A DNA stretch of 64,000 nucleotides, from NCBI RefSeq assembly GCF_035958815.1, contig NZ_CP108383.1, positions 8,246,001 through 8,310,000 of the forward strand, read 5' to 3'. Shown in pieces: positions 17,101 to 26,201 of the stretch. Made by a program: the position numbers and the translations under genes. Source of the DNA: Nocardia sp. NBC_01327. Lineage in GTDB: Bacteria; Actinomycetota; Actinomycetes; Mycobacteriales; Mycobacteriaceae. Every line of letters starts with the position of its first letter. The first letter of the stretch is position 1. The notes under the pieces were generated by a model. That model was given only the letters and a program-made list of their open reading frames with translations, searched no databases and was not told the DNA's origin.

Positions 17101-20100
17101 CTGACCAGATCACCCGTGCGATACATGCGTTCGCCGGGCGCCCCTCGGTCCCCGAATGGATCGGCCACGAACCGATCCGAGGTCAGATCCGGCCTGCCCA
17201 GATACGCGGTCGCCAGCTGCGCCCCCGCCAGGTACAGTTCTCCGGCGACTCCGGGCGCCACCGGATGCAGACGCGAATCCAGTACGTAGACCCGGGTATT
17301 CCACACCGGCCGCCCGATCGGCACCGACTGCACGTCCGCATCGGTCACCTCGTGATAGGTGACATCCACCGCCGCCTCGGTCGGCCCGTACAGGTTGTGC
17401 ACAGCCGCCCCGGTCAACTCCCGCACCTTCTGCGCGGTCCCGCCGGGCAATGCCTCCCCCGAGGCGAACACCCGCCGCAGCGCCATCCCCCCACCGCCCC
17501 TGCGTGGCAGCATCCCCTCGTCATCCCCGCACGGCACAACCGCTTGGTCATCCCCGCCCAGCAGTGCGCCCCGGTCATCCCGGCGTGCTTGTGGCCGGGA
17601 TCCGCCGCCTTCGAGCTCGGCGACAAACGCCGCCAGCATCGACGGCACGAAATGTGCTGTGGTGATCCCCTTCTCGGCGATCAAGCGCGCGAGATACGCC
17701 GGGTCCCGGTGACCACCGGGTGTGGCGACAACCAGGCACGCGCCGATCTGCAGCGGCCAGAAGAACTCCCATACGGACACATCGAAGGTGACCGGAGTCT
17801 TCTGCAGCACCACATCATTCGTGGTGAGCCGGTATTCGGCCTGCATCCAGAGCAGGCGATTGACGATGGCCGCATGGGAAACCGCTACGCCTTTGGGGCG
17901 GCCGGTGGAGCCGGAGGTGAAGATGAGGTACGCGGTATTCCCGGCCCGCAGCGGTTGCGTCCGTTCATGATCCGCGATGGGCGCGCCACTGAGGTGGGCC
18001 GTCTCCTCGGGCTCGTCGACGCGGAGCACCGGAATCTCACCGCCGCCCGCGGTGAACCCGTCCGCCGCGGTTGTCAGAACCAGACGCGGCCGGGCGATAT
18101 CCAGAATGTACTCGTTACGATCGAGCGGCTGATCCGGGTCCAGCGGCACGTACGCCGCACCGGCCTGGAGCGCGGCGTAGATCGCCACGACCAGATCGGC
18201 CGAGCGCCGGATACCCAGCGCGACAGTCGATTCCGGACCCACTCCCGCCGCGATCAACCGGCGCGCCAGGCGATTGGCCCGCTCCGACAACTCACGGTAG
18301 GTGAGCCGCTGCCGCTCGAAGATCAGCGCGGTCGCCTCGGGGGTGGCGGCCACCTGCGCTTCGAACAGCGAGACCAGGGTCGCGGCGGTACCGTTCGGCA
18401 GATTCGCCACGCCCCGCAGGTCGACGCCGGTGGCATTCCAGTCGCCGAGCACCCGCTGCCGGTCACCGCCGGTGAGCATATCGATATCGCCGACCGCGAG
18501 CCCCGGATCGGCGGTCACCGCCGCCAGTATCAGCTGGAACCGCTGCGCGAATGCCGCGATGGTCGGCTCGTCGAAAAGATCCAGGGCATAGGAGAATTCG
18601 GCCGCCAGCCCGGTGGCGTCCCCGCGCTCATCATGGGTTTCCTGCATGGTCAACTGCAGATCGAACTTGGCGAACGGAATCTGCAGATCCGCACCCGCCA
18701 CGCTCAGCCCCGGCAGTTCCAGCCGGGTGGGCGCCATGTTCTGGAAGGCCAGCATGACCTGGAACAGCGGATTGCGCGCCTGCGAACGCACCGGGTCGAG
18801 CAGATCGACCAGGCGCTCGAACGGCACCTCCGTCTGCCCGAAGGCACGGGCGTCGCCCGCGCGCACCTGCCGCAGCAGCTCCTCGAAACCCAGACCCGGG
18901 TCGATATCGCTGCGCAGCACCAGCGTATTGACGAACATGCCGATCAGATCGTCGAGTTCGGCGTCGCCGCGCCCCGCGACCGGCGTGCCGATGGCGATAT
19001 CGCGGGTACCGGACAGCCGCGCGAGCAGCACGGCCAGCGCACAGTGCACGACCATGAACAGCGTCATAGTGCGGGATTCGGCGAACGCCGTTGTCGCCGC
19101 GTAGATTTCGCCGTCGATGCGGAACCCGAAGGTACCGCCCCGGTAGGACGCGACGGGCGGCCGTGGCCGATCGAAGGGCAGCACCAGCTCAGCGGGCAGA
19201 TCCGCCAGATTCTCCCGCCAGAAGGCGATCTGCTGCGCCAGCGGCGATTCCGGATCGTCCTCGCTCCCCAGGGTCTCCCGCTGCCACACCGTGTAGTCCG
19301 CGTACTGCACCGCCAGCGGCTCCCAAGCCGGTTCGCCACCCCGGGCCCGCTGGGCGTAGGCGGTGACCAGGTCGCGGGTGAGCGGCCCCATCGACACCCC
19401 GTCACCGGCAATGTGATGGATGACGGCGACCAGCACATGGTCGTCGGCCCCGATCCGCAGCAGCCGCAATCGAATCGGCGGTGTGGCGGTGATATCGAAT
19501 CCGGCTCCGGCCACCTCGCCGACACGCGCCGCAATGGCGGCGGGGTCCACCTCCTCGAGCGAAAGGTGCGGTACGGCACGGGGATCGCCGAGCGGCAGGA
19601 CGAGCTGATAGCCCTCGCCGTCGACCTCCGGATAGATGGTGCGCAGCACCTCGTGCCGCGCCACCAGATCCCGGGCCGCCGCACGCAATGCCTCGACATC
19701 GAGGGCGCCGCTCAACCGCACCGCCAGCGGCACATTGTCCACCGCGCTGCCGGGATCGAACCGATTCAGGAACCACATGCGCTGCTGCGCGAAGGACAGC
19801 GGAATCCGTTCCGGCCGTGGCAGCGAACCCAGCGCCGGACCGGCGGCCGGTGCCGCATCCCTCGAAAGTTCCTGTGCGAGTGCGGCCACCGAGGACACCT
19901 CGAACAGCAGATGCACCGGCACCCGCAGACCCAGCTCATTGCCGATGCGCGCCGCGGCCTGCGCCGCGAGCAGCGAATTACCGCCGAGTTCGAAGAAATC
20001 GTCCTCCGCGCCGACCCGCTGATCGGGTCTGTTCCGCAGCAGCAGGATCTCGAAGACCTTCGCGATCACCACCTCCCCACGCGTGGACGGCGCGCGAAAC

Positions 20101-21683
20101 TCCCGGGCCGCGAAGACCGGTTCCGGCAGGGCATCTCGATCCAGCTTGCCGACCGGTGTCAGCGGAATCTCCTCCAGCACCACAATGGCCGCGGGCACCA
20201 TGTAGTCGGGCAGCGACGCTCCGGCGAAGGCCGCCAATTCCGCTGTGTCGACGGTAGTTCCGGCGCGCGGCAGCACATAGGAGACCAGCCCGGTCACCCC
20301 CGACGGCAGCGTTCTCCCCAGTGTCGCCGCGTAATCCACGTCCGGATGCGCCGTCAGCGCGCTGTCGATCTCACCGAGTTCGATCCGCAGTCCGCGAATC
20401 TTCACCTGGTGATCGGCGCGGCCCAGATACTCGAGGGTCCCGGAATCGGTGCGCCGCACCAGATCCCCGGTGCGATACAACCGCTGTCCGGCCGCGCCGT
20501 CGGCGAACGGGCTGGCGACGAATCGTTCCGCCGTCAGATCCGGCCGCCGGTGGTACCCCTGCGCCAGCGCCGGACCCGACAGATACAACTCGCCGATCAC
20601 GCCGTCCGGCACCAGCCGCAGCCGCGGGTCCAGGATGAACGCCCCGACCCCGGGAACGGCGGAACCGATGACGATCGGCTCTCCGGGGACCAGTGCCGCG
20701 GTGCTGGTGACGAGAATCGTTGCCTCGGTGGGCCCGTAGGCGTTGTGGATCGAGCGCTGCGGGGCGGTCCAGCGCTGCAGGAGTTCCGGCGGGAAAGCCT
20801 CGCCGCCGACGATCACGGTGGTCACCGTATCCAGTCCCGCCGGATCCACCGATTCCAGCGCGCCCGGGGTGATCGGCACATGGGTGACGGCCTCCCGGCG
20901 CAGCAGTTCGGCCAGGTCCGCGCCGCCGAACACCGCGGTGGGCGCGATCACCAGCGTCGCCCCGGCGGAAAAGGTCAGCAGGGTGATGAGCACCGAGAAA
21001 TCGAAGCTGGGCGAACTGGCGTACAGCACCCGGGAGGCGGCGTCGATGCCGTAGTGCTTGCGTTCGGCGGTGATCAATCCGGCCAGACCGGTGTGGGTGA
21101 CCACCACGCCCTTGGGTGTTCCGGTCGAGCCGGAGGTGTAGATGACATAGGCCGGATGCTGCTCGGTGAGCGTGCGCACCCGGTCGGCATAGGAGACCGG
21201 ATGTGCGGGATGCCCGGTGATCCGCGCCGCCACCGGCGGATCATCCAGTTCGATCCAGGAGGTGGCGGCTCCGAGCGCGGTCCGGAATTCGGCGAGGGTG
21301 AGGCCGAGTACCGCGCCGGAGTCGGTGAGCAGATAGTCGATCCGCTCGGGCGGATAGCCCGGATCGACGGGCACGTAGGCCGCGCCCGTCTTCACCACCG
21401 CCCACACCGCGAGCACCGATTCGATGGATCGCGGGATGCCGATCGCGACGATATCGCCGGGACCCACCCCGCGGCCGATCAGTTCCCGTGCGAGCTGCGA
21501 GGATCGGGCATCCAGAGCGCCGTAGGTTATTTCGCGCTCATCCTCGGGCTCCCCGGTCGGATTGCACCGGATGGCAATGGCCTCGGCCGCGGATTCGACC
21601 GTGGCGGTGAGCAGTTGGCCGTAGAGCGGGCTGCCGGACCGCCGCCGGCGATGACCACGCGCGGTACGCGGAACGCTGTCCAT
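14157..21683 (-). CDS. Nonribosomal peptide synthetase A-T-C-A-T-C-A(truncated)
   Basis: 2508 aa. A1 ~35-535 (YVIYTSGSTGTPKG, SFDFSV, NAYGPTEATI, LYRTGDLV, VKIRGLRIELGEI). T1 around residue 565 (DDFFELGGNSL). C1 ~625-1060 (HHIAGDG near 760). A2 ~1085-1640 (LIFTSGSTGRPKG, TFDVSVWEFFW, NLYGPTEAAVDVT). T2 around 1680 (DDFFALGGNSL). C2 ~1745-2195 (HHIAADG near 1903). A degenerate A3 from ~2220 ends at 2508 inside the domain: the P-loop position reads TAFATAGARAVTYD, and the A5-A10 motifs, carrier and thioesterase are absent. The A2 specificity positions read D-V-W-H-F-S-L-V-D, the serine code. An Arg/Gly/Asp-rich insert lies at ~1360-1402. No MbtH protein in the window. Start ATG 21683, weak ribosome site. 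Product unknown. Confidence 0.85.
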   Translation of the reverse strand: MDSVPRTARGHRRRRSGSPLYGQLLTATVESAAEAIAIRCNPTGEPEDEREITYGALDARSSQLARELIGRGVGPGDIVAIGIPRSIESVLAVWAVVKTGAAYVPVDPGYPPERIDYLLTDSGAVLGLTLAEFRTALGAATSWIELDDPPVAARITGHPAHPVSYADRVRTLTEQHPAYVIYTSGSTGTPKGVVVTHTGLAGLITAERKHYGIDAASRVLYASSPSFDFSVLITLLTFSAGATLVIAPTAVFGGADLAELLRREAVTHVPITPGALESVDPAGLDTVTTVIVGGEAFPPELLQRWTAPQRSIHNAYGPTEATILVTSTAALVPGEPIVIGSAVPGVGAFILDPRLRLVPDGVIGELYLSGPALAQGYHRRPDLTAERFVASPFADGAAGQRLYRTGDLVRRTDSGTLEYLGRADHQVKIRGLRIELGEIDSALTAHPDVDYAATLGRTLPSGVTGLVSYVLPRAGTTVDTAELAAFAGASLPDYMVPAAIVVLEEIPLTPVGKLDRDALPEPVFAAREFRAPSTRGEVVIAKVFEILLLRNRPDQRVGAEDDFFELGGNSLLAAQAAARIGNELGLRVPVHLLFEVSSVAALAQELSRDAAPAAGPALGSLPRPERIPLSFAQQRMWFLNRFDPGSAVDNVPLAVRLSGALDVEALRAAARDLVARHEVLRTIYPEVDGEGYQLVLPLGDPRAVPHLSLEEVDPAAIAARVGEVAGAGFDITATPPIRLRLLRIGADDHVLVAVIHHIAGDGVSMGPLTRDLVTAYAQRARGGEPAWEPLAVQYADYTVWQRETLGSEDDPESPLAQQIAFWRENLADLPAELVLPFDRPRPPVASYRGGTFGFRIDGEIYAATTAFAESRTMTLFMVVHCALAVLLARLSGTRDIAIGTPVAGRGDAELDDLIGMFVNTLVLRSDIDPGLGFEELLRQVRAGDARAFGQTEVPFERLVDLLDPVRSQARNPLFQVMLAFQNMAPTRLELPGLSVAGADLQIPFAKFDLQLTMQETHDERGDATGLAAEFSYALDLFDEPTIAAFAQRFQLILAAVTADPGLAVGDIDMLTGGDRQRVLGDWNATGVDLRGVANLPNGTAATLVSLFEAQVAATPEATALIFERQRLTYRELSERANRLARRLIAAGVGPESTVALGIRRSADLVVAIYAALQAGAAYVPLDPDQPLDRNEYILDIARPRLVLTTAADGFTAGGGEIPVLRVDEPEETAHLSGAPIADHERTQPLRAGNTAYLIFTSGSTGRPKGVAVSHAAIVNRLLWMQAEYRLTTNDVVLQKTPVTFDVSVWEFFWPLQIGACLVVATPGGHRDPAYLARLIAEKGITTAHFVPSMLAAFVAELEGGGSRPQARRDDRGALLGGDDQAVVPCGDDEGMLPRRGGGGMALRRVFASGEALPGGTAQKVRELTGAAVHNLYGPTEAAVDVTYHEVTDADVQSVPIGRPVWNTRVYVLDSRLHPVAPGVAGELYLAGAQLATAYLGRPDLTSDRFVADPFGDRGAPGERMYRTGDLVRWTVAGELEYLGRNDFQVKLRGLRIELGEVEAALLAQSCVAQSVAVVRKDIHIGDQLVGYVVRESGAEVIVNDLKAALSHVLPNYMVPSSVVELDAFPLNASGKLDRQALPAPVYEVAHFRAPSTPIEEIVAGVFADLLGVDSIGADDDFFALGGNSLIATRAVSRINEALDGALTLRELFDTARVSELAARILPGTGTAGRAVARPALLPYPRTGAVADRPPLSLAQQRMWILNQFDTDSPAYNIPMIIRLTGELDTGALSRAAEDLLARHEVLRTRYPESGPGGTPFQEVLPVAAVLPGGLRVERVGAIKVPTAAATSPGAQVEPLSPGAPPDAMRARIAQLVEGGFDVAAASPVRLGLLTGDTPGDHLLVVVAHHIAADGTSMAPLARDLMTAYLARSGGETPGWTPLPVQYADFAIWQRGVLGSVTDPDSLAAQQLAYWRGQLAELPETVLLPLDRPRPAVASMAGALVDFTVGADIHAALNRIARRHSASLFMVVHAAVAVLLARTSGGSDVVIGTPIAGRGERALDDLVGMFVNTLILRTTVDDSASFDDLIESARNTDLSAFAHADVPFEVVADLAGRTAANPLLQVVLALQNTETAVLELPGLTVAAWDTELAAAKFDLQIGVEPLRTADGTPGELSVVFSYATDLFDRDTIVALGDRLNRILTAVASGPHLPVGDIGLPEPTEYPRAQTNTEVLLLRAGARGAELPQSLLAVVEDDPDDPAVVWAAGALSYAELDSRSSRLARALIERGSGPGSGVAVRLDRGVELAVASWAVLKTGAVLVPLRSVDSLPPAGLEVKVGLTLGAVVSAPGVDWLCLDDAAIVAEVSAQSARPVTYAHRKAVLRGGDTAFATAGARAVTYDELAAMADRVRSEAELTFESRTYHLGRTDGPLAVLELVAAGMAGASIVLPGNDIGLEVALAEEWVTHLLAESARLAELDPGALPDLRAVIADAGTVPEPWGSTPLVALPGLAS
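17480..17605. repeat. REP-like palindromic repeat inserted in the NRPS A2 domain
   Basis: Three direct copies of GTCATCCCCGC or GTCATCCCGGC lie at 17520-17530, 17547-17557 and 17574-17584. The last forms a palindrome, ATCCCGGC (17577-17584) with GCCGGGAT (17594-17601) around a 9-nt loop. In protein it encodes a low-complexity Arg/Gly/Asp segment between core motifs A4 and A5, in frame. The sequence resembles intergenic REP-type palindromes rather than NRPS code. Confidence 0.7.
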
Positions 21684-21802
21684 GGCGCTGAAGGTATCCG
21701 CGCCGAAAACTGCTCACGAGCCGAAAGATCCGGTGCCAGCGACAATGGGGGCATGTGGCAGGCCCCCATTTCACACCACCTCTTCCTGCGAATTCGCCGA
21801 TC

Positions 21803-22822
21803 CTATCCGCGCTCGGTGAGCGCCCGGAGGAAGAATCCGATATTGGCGGGACGCTCCGCCAGCCGCCGCATCAGGTAGCCGTACCACTGGGTGCCGTACG
21901 GAATGTAGACGCGCAGCGCATGCCCGTCCTCGACCAGCCGGCGCTGCTCGGCGTCACGAATCCCGTAGAGCATCTGGAATTCGAAATCACCGGGGCTGCG
22001 CCGATGTTCGGCCGAGAGCGCGAGCGCGGCCTCGATCATGGCCGGATCGTGCGAGGCGACCATGGGATACCAGCCGCCCCGCATGAGCACGTCCAGGCAG
22101 CGCAGATATGACGAATCCACCTCGGCCCGCCGCTGATAAGCGACGGTCTCCGGTTCCTGATAGGCCCCCTTGCACAGCCGAACCCGCGTGCCCGAGGTCG
22201 CCGCGTCCCGGCAGTCGTCCTCGGCGGTGCGCAGATAGGTCTGCATTGCCACTGCCAGCCAGGGGAATTCGGCGCGCGCCTGCCGCACCGCCTGCAGGGT
22301 GTCGCCGGTGGTGGTGTGATCCTCCGCGTCCACCGTCACCCACACCCGGGATTCGACGGCCTTGGCGCACAGCTTGTGCAGATTCTCCGCGGCGATGGCG
22401 GGCCCGTCGACCGCGATCGACTGCCCCAGCGCCGAGAGTTTGACCGATACCTCGACGCGCGGCACCGCATCGTCCGCCCGCGCGGATGATGCCGCCCCGG
22501 CCGGATCGGGCGGCGAGGTGGTCGGGCCACCGGCCGTCACCGGTACCGACCGATCCAGTTCGGCCAGCTGATCGATGAGCGAAATATATTCCGCCACAGC
22601 GGCATCCGCCATCGACCGCTCGGTGGTGTACTCACCGAGGAAGTCGACGCTGACGGACCGCCCGCTGGCCAGCAGTGCGCGCACCACCGGCCCGAGTTCG
22701 GTGCGGGTCTCCCCCGCCACGAACCGCCGCACCACTGCGGCGGTGACCGGGGTCGCGGTCACCGCCCGCTTCATGCGCGGCGAACCCGCCGCGGCGAGAA
22801 TCAACGGCCGTAACGGGTTCAT
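21803..22822 (-). CDS. Proline dehydrogenase
   Basis: FAD-dependent oxidation of L-proline to pyrroline-5-carboxylate; 339-aa monofunctional PRODH barrel as in actinobacteria (recalled counterpart Rv1188, PruB). Motifs: VSVKLSALGQ, VTVDAEDHTTT, LAVAMQTYLR, VRLCKGAYQEPE, RVYIPYGTQWYGYLMRRLAERP. An Ala/Pro/Gly insert of ~28 residues follows LDRSVPV (residues ~95-122). The ATG at 22822 is fixed by AGGAGG five bases upstream; the GTG at 22828 overlaps that site and is rejected. Follows pruA on the same strand with a 31-bp gap. Confidence 0.93.
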   Translation of the reverse strand: MNPLRPLILAAAGSPRMKRAVTATPVTAAVVRRFVAGETRTELGPVVRALLASGRSVSVDFLGEYTTERSMADAAVAEYISLIDQLAELDRSVPVTAGGPTTSPPDPAGAASSARADDAVPRVEVSVKLSALGQSIAVDGPAIAAENLHKLCAKAVESRVWVTVDAEDHTTTGDTLQAVRQARAEFPWLAVAMQTYLRTAEDDCRDAATSGTRVRLCKGAYQEPETVAYQRRAEVDSSYLRCLDVLMRGGWYPMVASHDPAMIEAALALSAEHRRSPGDFEFQMLYGIRDAEQRRLVEDGHALRVYIPYGTQWYGYLMRRLAERPANIGFFLRALTERG

Positions 22823-22853
22823 CGGCACCTCCTGCTCGAAGCGGCCGCCGAAT

Positions 22854-24491
22854 TCACGGCGTATCCATATGCGGGTAGCGGTAATCGGTGGGCGCGACGA
22901 ACGCTTCCTTCACGGTGCGCGGTGCGACCCAGCGCAGCAGGTTGAGATACGACCCGGCCTTGTCGTCAGTGCCGGAGGAGCGCGCACCGCCGAAGGGCTG
23001 CTGCCCGACGACCGCACCGGTGGGCTTGTCATTGACGTAGAAATTGCCCGCCGCGAATCGCAGTGCGGCGGCGGCCTGTTCGACGGCCTGGCGATCGCGG
23101 GCGAAGATGGCCCCCGTCAGCGCGTAGGGCGAGGTCGAGTCCACGGCGGCCAGCACATCGGCGTACCCGTCCGGACTGCTGTCGTCGTAGACGTACACCG
23201 ACAGGATGGGCCCGAAGTACTCGGTGGCGAAGGACTCGTCACCGGGATCATCACTGAACAGCACCGTGGGCCGCACGAAAAAGCCCTCGTTGTCGTCGTA
23301 CACGCCGCCGGCCGGAATGGCGATGCCCTTGTCCCGGGCCCGCACGATGGCCGCGACATTCTTGTCGTAGGAACGCCGATCGATCACCGCCCCACCGAAA
23401 TTCGACAGATCCGCCACATCGCCGTAGCTGAGCTCGTCCACCTCGGTCAGGAAGTCGTGCCCCATCTGCTGCCATACGGATTTAGCGATATAGGCGCGCG
23501 AGGCCGCCGAGCACTTCTGCCCCTGATACTCGTAGGCGCCGCGAATCATGGCGGTGCGCAGGGCATCCGGATCGGCGGAGGAGTGCGCGACAATGAAATC
23601 CTTGCCGCCGGTCTCGCCCACCAGTCGCGGATAACCGTGGTAGCGGCTGATATTCGAGGCCACGCTCTGCCACAGGAACTGGAAGGTCGGGGTCGACCCG
23701 GTGAAGTGGATGCCCGCCAGCCGCGGATCCTCCAGCGCCACCTCCGACACCCTCCTGCCGTCACCGGTGACCAGATTGATCACACCCGGCGGCAGGCCCG
23801 CGGCCTCCAGCAGCTGCATGGTGTAGTACGCCGAAAGCGTCTGTGTCGGTGAGGGTTTCCAGACGACGGTATTGCCCATGAGCGCGGGCGCGGTGGGCAG
23901 GTTACCCGCGATGGCGGTGAAATTGAACGGCGTAATGGCGTAGACGAACCCCTCCAGGGGCCGGTAGTCCATCCGATTCCAGACACCCGCGGACGAGTGC
24001 GGCTGCTGCTGCAGAATCTGCCGGGCGAAGGACACATTGAAGCGCCAGAAATCGACCAGCTCGCAGGGTGCGTCGATTTCGGCCTGCTGCACCGATTTCG
24101 ACTGTCCGAGCATGGTGGCGGCGGCAATGGTCTCGCGCCACGGCCCGGCCAGTAGGTCCGCCGCCCGGAGCAGGACGGCCGCGCGTTCGTCGAACGGCAG
24201 CGCCCGCCAGGCCGGGGCGGCGGCGTTCGCGGCTTCGACGGCCGCGCTCGCCTCCTCGTGGGTGGTATCGGTGAGCGTGCCCAGGACATGGCGATGCCGG
24301 TGCGGCATGACGATGTCGGACCGTTCACCGGTACCGGGTTGATGTTTGCCGCCGATCACCAGCGGCACGTCGACGGATCCTGCGGAGATTTCGGCGAGCC
24401 TGCCCGTCAGCAGTTCACGTTCTCGACTACCCGGTGCATAGGTGTGCACCGGTTCGTTTGCGGGGGCAGGGACAACCGTGACAGCGTCCAT
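22854..24491 (-). CDS. pruA: L-glutamate gamma-semialdehyde (P5C) dehydrogenase
   Basis: NAD-dependent oxidation of glutamate semialdehyde to glutamate, the second step of proline catabolism. 545 aa, with ITPFNFTAIAGNLP (residues ~185-198), HFTGSTPTF, LVGETGGKDF (catalytic Glu region), GQKCSAASRAYIA (catalytic Cys) and FGGARSSGTDDKAG. The ATG at 24491 (MDAVTVVPAPANEP) matches the mycobacterial enzyme; an upstream ATG at 24515 only adds eight residues. First gene of a pruA-proline dehydrogenase operon on the minus strand. Confidence 0.95.
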   Translation of the reverse strand: MDAVTVVPAPANEPVHTYAPGSRERELLTGRLAEISAGSVDVPLVIGGKHQPGTGERSDIVMPHRHRHVLGTLTDTTHEEASAAVEAANAAAPAWRALPFDERAAVLLRAADLLAGPWRETIAAATMLGQSKSVQQAEIDAPCELVDFWRFNVSFARQILQQQPHSSAGVWNRMDYRPLEGFVYAITPFNFTAIAGNLPTAPALMGNTVVWKPSPTQTLSAYYTMQLLEAAGLPPGVINLVTGDGRRVSEVALEDPRLAGIHFTGSTPTFQFLWQSVASNISRYHGYPRLVGETGGKDFIVAHSSADPDALRTAMIRGAYEYQGQKCSAASRAYIAKSVWQQMGHDFLTEVDELSYGDVADLSNFGGAVIDRRSYDKNVAAIVRARDKGIAIPAGGVYDDNEGFFVRPTVLFSDDPGDESFATEYFGPILSVYVYDDSSPDGYADVLAAVDSTSPYALTGAIFARDRQAVEQAAAALRFAAGNFYVNDKPTGAVVGQQPFGGARSSGTDDKAGSYLNLLRWVAPRTVKEAFVAPTDYRYPHMDTP

Positions 24492-24551
24492 ATCCCAGGC
24501 TATCGCGAACAACACGGCCGCTGGGGTGCAGACGCACCGAAATTTCTGCGG

Positions 24552-26201
24552 TTACTTCAGATCTGTCGCGATGATTTTCTCGATATTGCGCTCCGCCAGC
24601 GCCGTAATGGTGACAAATGGATTCACCGTGGTCATGCCCGGGATGAGCGATCCGTCGATGACGTACAACCCCGGATAGGAGGTGAGCCGCCCGTAGTTGT
24701 CGGTGGACTGGTTGATCACGCAGCCGCCGAGCGGGTGGTAGGCGAAGTCGTCACCCCAGGTCTTGTACGTGCCGAACAGGTCGGTGCGGTAGATCGTCCC
24801 CTCCTTGCTGTTGATCTTGTCGAAAATGCGTTTGGCCGCATCGATGCCCGGCTGATTCCAGGCCGTCTGCCAGTTCAGGTCCACCCCGCCGCTGCCGGAG
24901 TTGTAGCTGAACGTGCCGCGATTCGGATTCTTGGTGATCGCCAGATAGAGGCTGGCGAAGGTCTCGATCCCGGCCGGGAACGGTGACACCTCCGCGAAGG
25001 CCGGGCCGCCGGCGTCGGCCCAGTTGTCGATGCCCAGACAGGGAATACAGGACTGCAGCGCACCGGTCGCGTCCCAGGCCTGGTTCTGCCGCGCCACCAT
25101 GACATTGCCGTTGTTGCCCCAGCCGGTGCCGACCGAATCCGGCAGATTGGGCAGCTTGCCCGTGGCCTTCTGGGTGACCAGCAGCTTGCTGGTGCCGACA
25201 CTGCCCGCCGCGAAGAAGACCCGCTGCGCCACAATGTTTTTGGTGGCCACGGTATTGCCGCTGGTATCGATCTGCTTCATGGTCACCTGGTAGCCGCCCG
25301 TGGTCGGCGCGACCGCGGTGACCATGTGCTGCGGTGTGATGCCGACCTTGCCGGTGGCGACGGCGGCGGCGAGGTAGGTTTTGTCCAGCGACTTCTTGCC
25401 GAAGTTATTGCCGTAGATGACCTCGGCATTGAGCGCCGACCGGGTGACGGTGTTCGCCTGCTCCTGCTTCATGTAGTTGAAGTCGTAGACGTTCGGTACG
25501 AAGGTGTACGAAAACCCGGACCGCTGAGCCTGTTTGCGGCCCACCCGCGCGAACTGATAGCAGTCCGCGGTCTCGAACCAGCTCTGGTCGATCTGATTGA
25601 CCCCGAGCGCGGTATTGGCGCGCGGGTAGTAGGTGCCGTACATCTCGCCCGCGTCCACCGACGGCAGAATGCTCGCGAAGTTCTCCTGCTTCGGCGTCAC
25701 CGCCATGCCGCCGTTGACCAGCGAGCCGCCGCCGACGCCGCGGCCCTGGTAGACCCGAATCCCGCTGAACTGCTCGGAATCCAGCACGCCGGTGTAGCTG
25801 CTGATGGACTTGTTGTAGGGCGCGCCCATGAAGTGATTGACCGGCTGATCGGTCTCGGTACGCAGCCAGAACGACCGGCCGTCGGGATTGAGCATGTTGC
25901 AGAAGACTTTTCCGTCGGAGCCGGCCTGCGACCACGACATGCCCTTCTCCACAATCGCGACATCGACCCCCGCCTGGGCCAGCCGCAGCGCAGCAACCGC
26001 TCCGCCATAGCCCGAACCGATGACCAGCACCGGAACTTTGTCCCCATCGGACAGCTGCTTGGTCGGCAGCGCCTGCGCCGGGGCCTTCGTGGCGAGTACC
26101 GCGGCGCCCAAAATGACACCCGTTGCAGCTAGAAAACCCCGACGGCTGACATTACTGCCGAACTGGCTGCTACCAGCGTTTTCATAGACAAATCCGCGCA
26201 T
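24552..26201 (-). CDS. Secreted cholesterol oxidase (GMC-type, Tat signal)
   Basis: 549-aa class I cholesterol oxidase: FAD-dependent oxidation and isomerisation of cholesterol to cholest-4-en-3-one. Tat signal SRRGFLAATGVILGAA (residues ~20-35); FAD motif VIGSGYGGAVAALRLAQAG (~57-75); GRGVGGGSLVNGGMAV. Equivalents of the Streptomyces catalytic residues are present: Glu in FAEVSPFPAG (~404), His in YHPLGGC (~488) and Asn in VNPFVTITA (~526). The ATG at 26201 is chosen because GAGGAG lies 7 bases upstream; the ATG at 26216 overlaps that site. Positioned just upstream of pruA on the same strand, but with its own leader. Confidence 0.92.
   Translation of the reverse strand: MRGFVYENAGSSQFGSNVSRRGFLAATGVILGAAVLATKAPAQALPTKQLSDGDKVPVLVIGSGYGGAVAALRLAQAGVDVAIVEKGMSWSQAGSDGKVFCNMLNPDGRSFWLRTETDQPVNHFMGAPYNKSISSYTGVLDSEQFSGIRVYQGRGVGGGSLVNGGMAVTPKQENFASILPSVDAGEMYGTYYPRANTALGVNQIDQSWFETADCYQFARVGRKQAQRSGFSYTFVPNVYDFNYMKQEQANTVTRSALNAEVIYGNNFGKKSLDKTYLAAAVATGKVGITPQHMVTAVAPTTGGYQVTMKQIDTSGNTVATKNIVAQRVFFAAGSVGTSKLLVTQKATGKLPNLPDSVGTGWGNNGNVMVARQNQAWDATGALQSCIPCLGIDNWADAGGPAFAEVSPFPAGIETFASLYLAITKNPNRGTFSYNSGSGGVDLNWQTAWNQPGIDAAKRIFDKINSKEGTIYRTDLFGTYKTWGDDFAYHPLGGCVINQSTDNYGRLTSYPGLYVIDGSLIPGMTTVNPFVTITALAERNIEKIIATDLK

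Noticed and set aside
17480..17605. Possible frameshift or sequencing error in the NRPS A2 domain
   Set aside because: The frame stays open and correct on both sides of the insert, with A4 and A5 motifs intact.
16746..21878. A 1710-codon open frame on the plus strand opposite the NRPS gene
   Set aside because: Its product is Arg/His/Gln-rich with no domain, and the minus frame carries all NRPS motifs. It is a shadow frame caused by high-GC codon bias.
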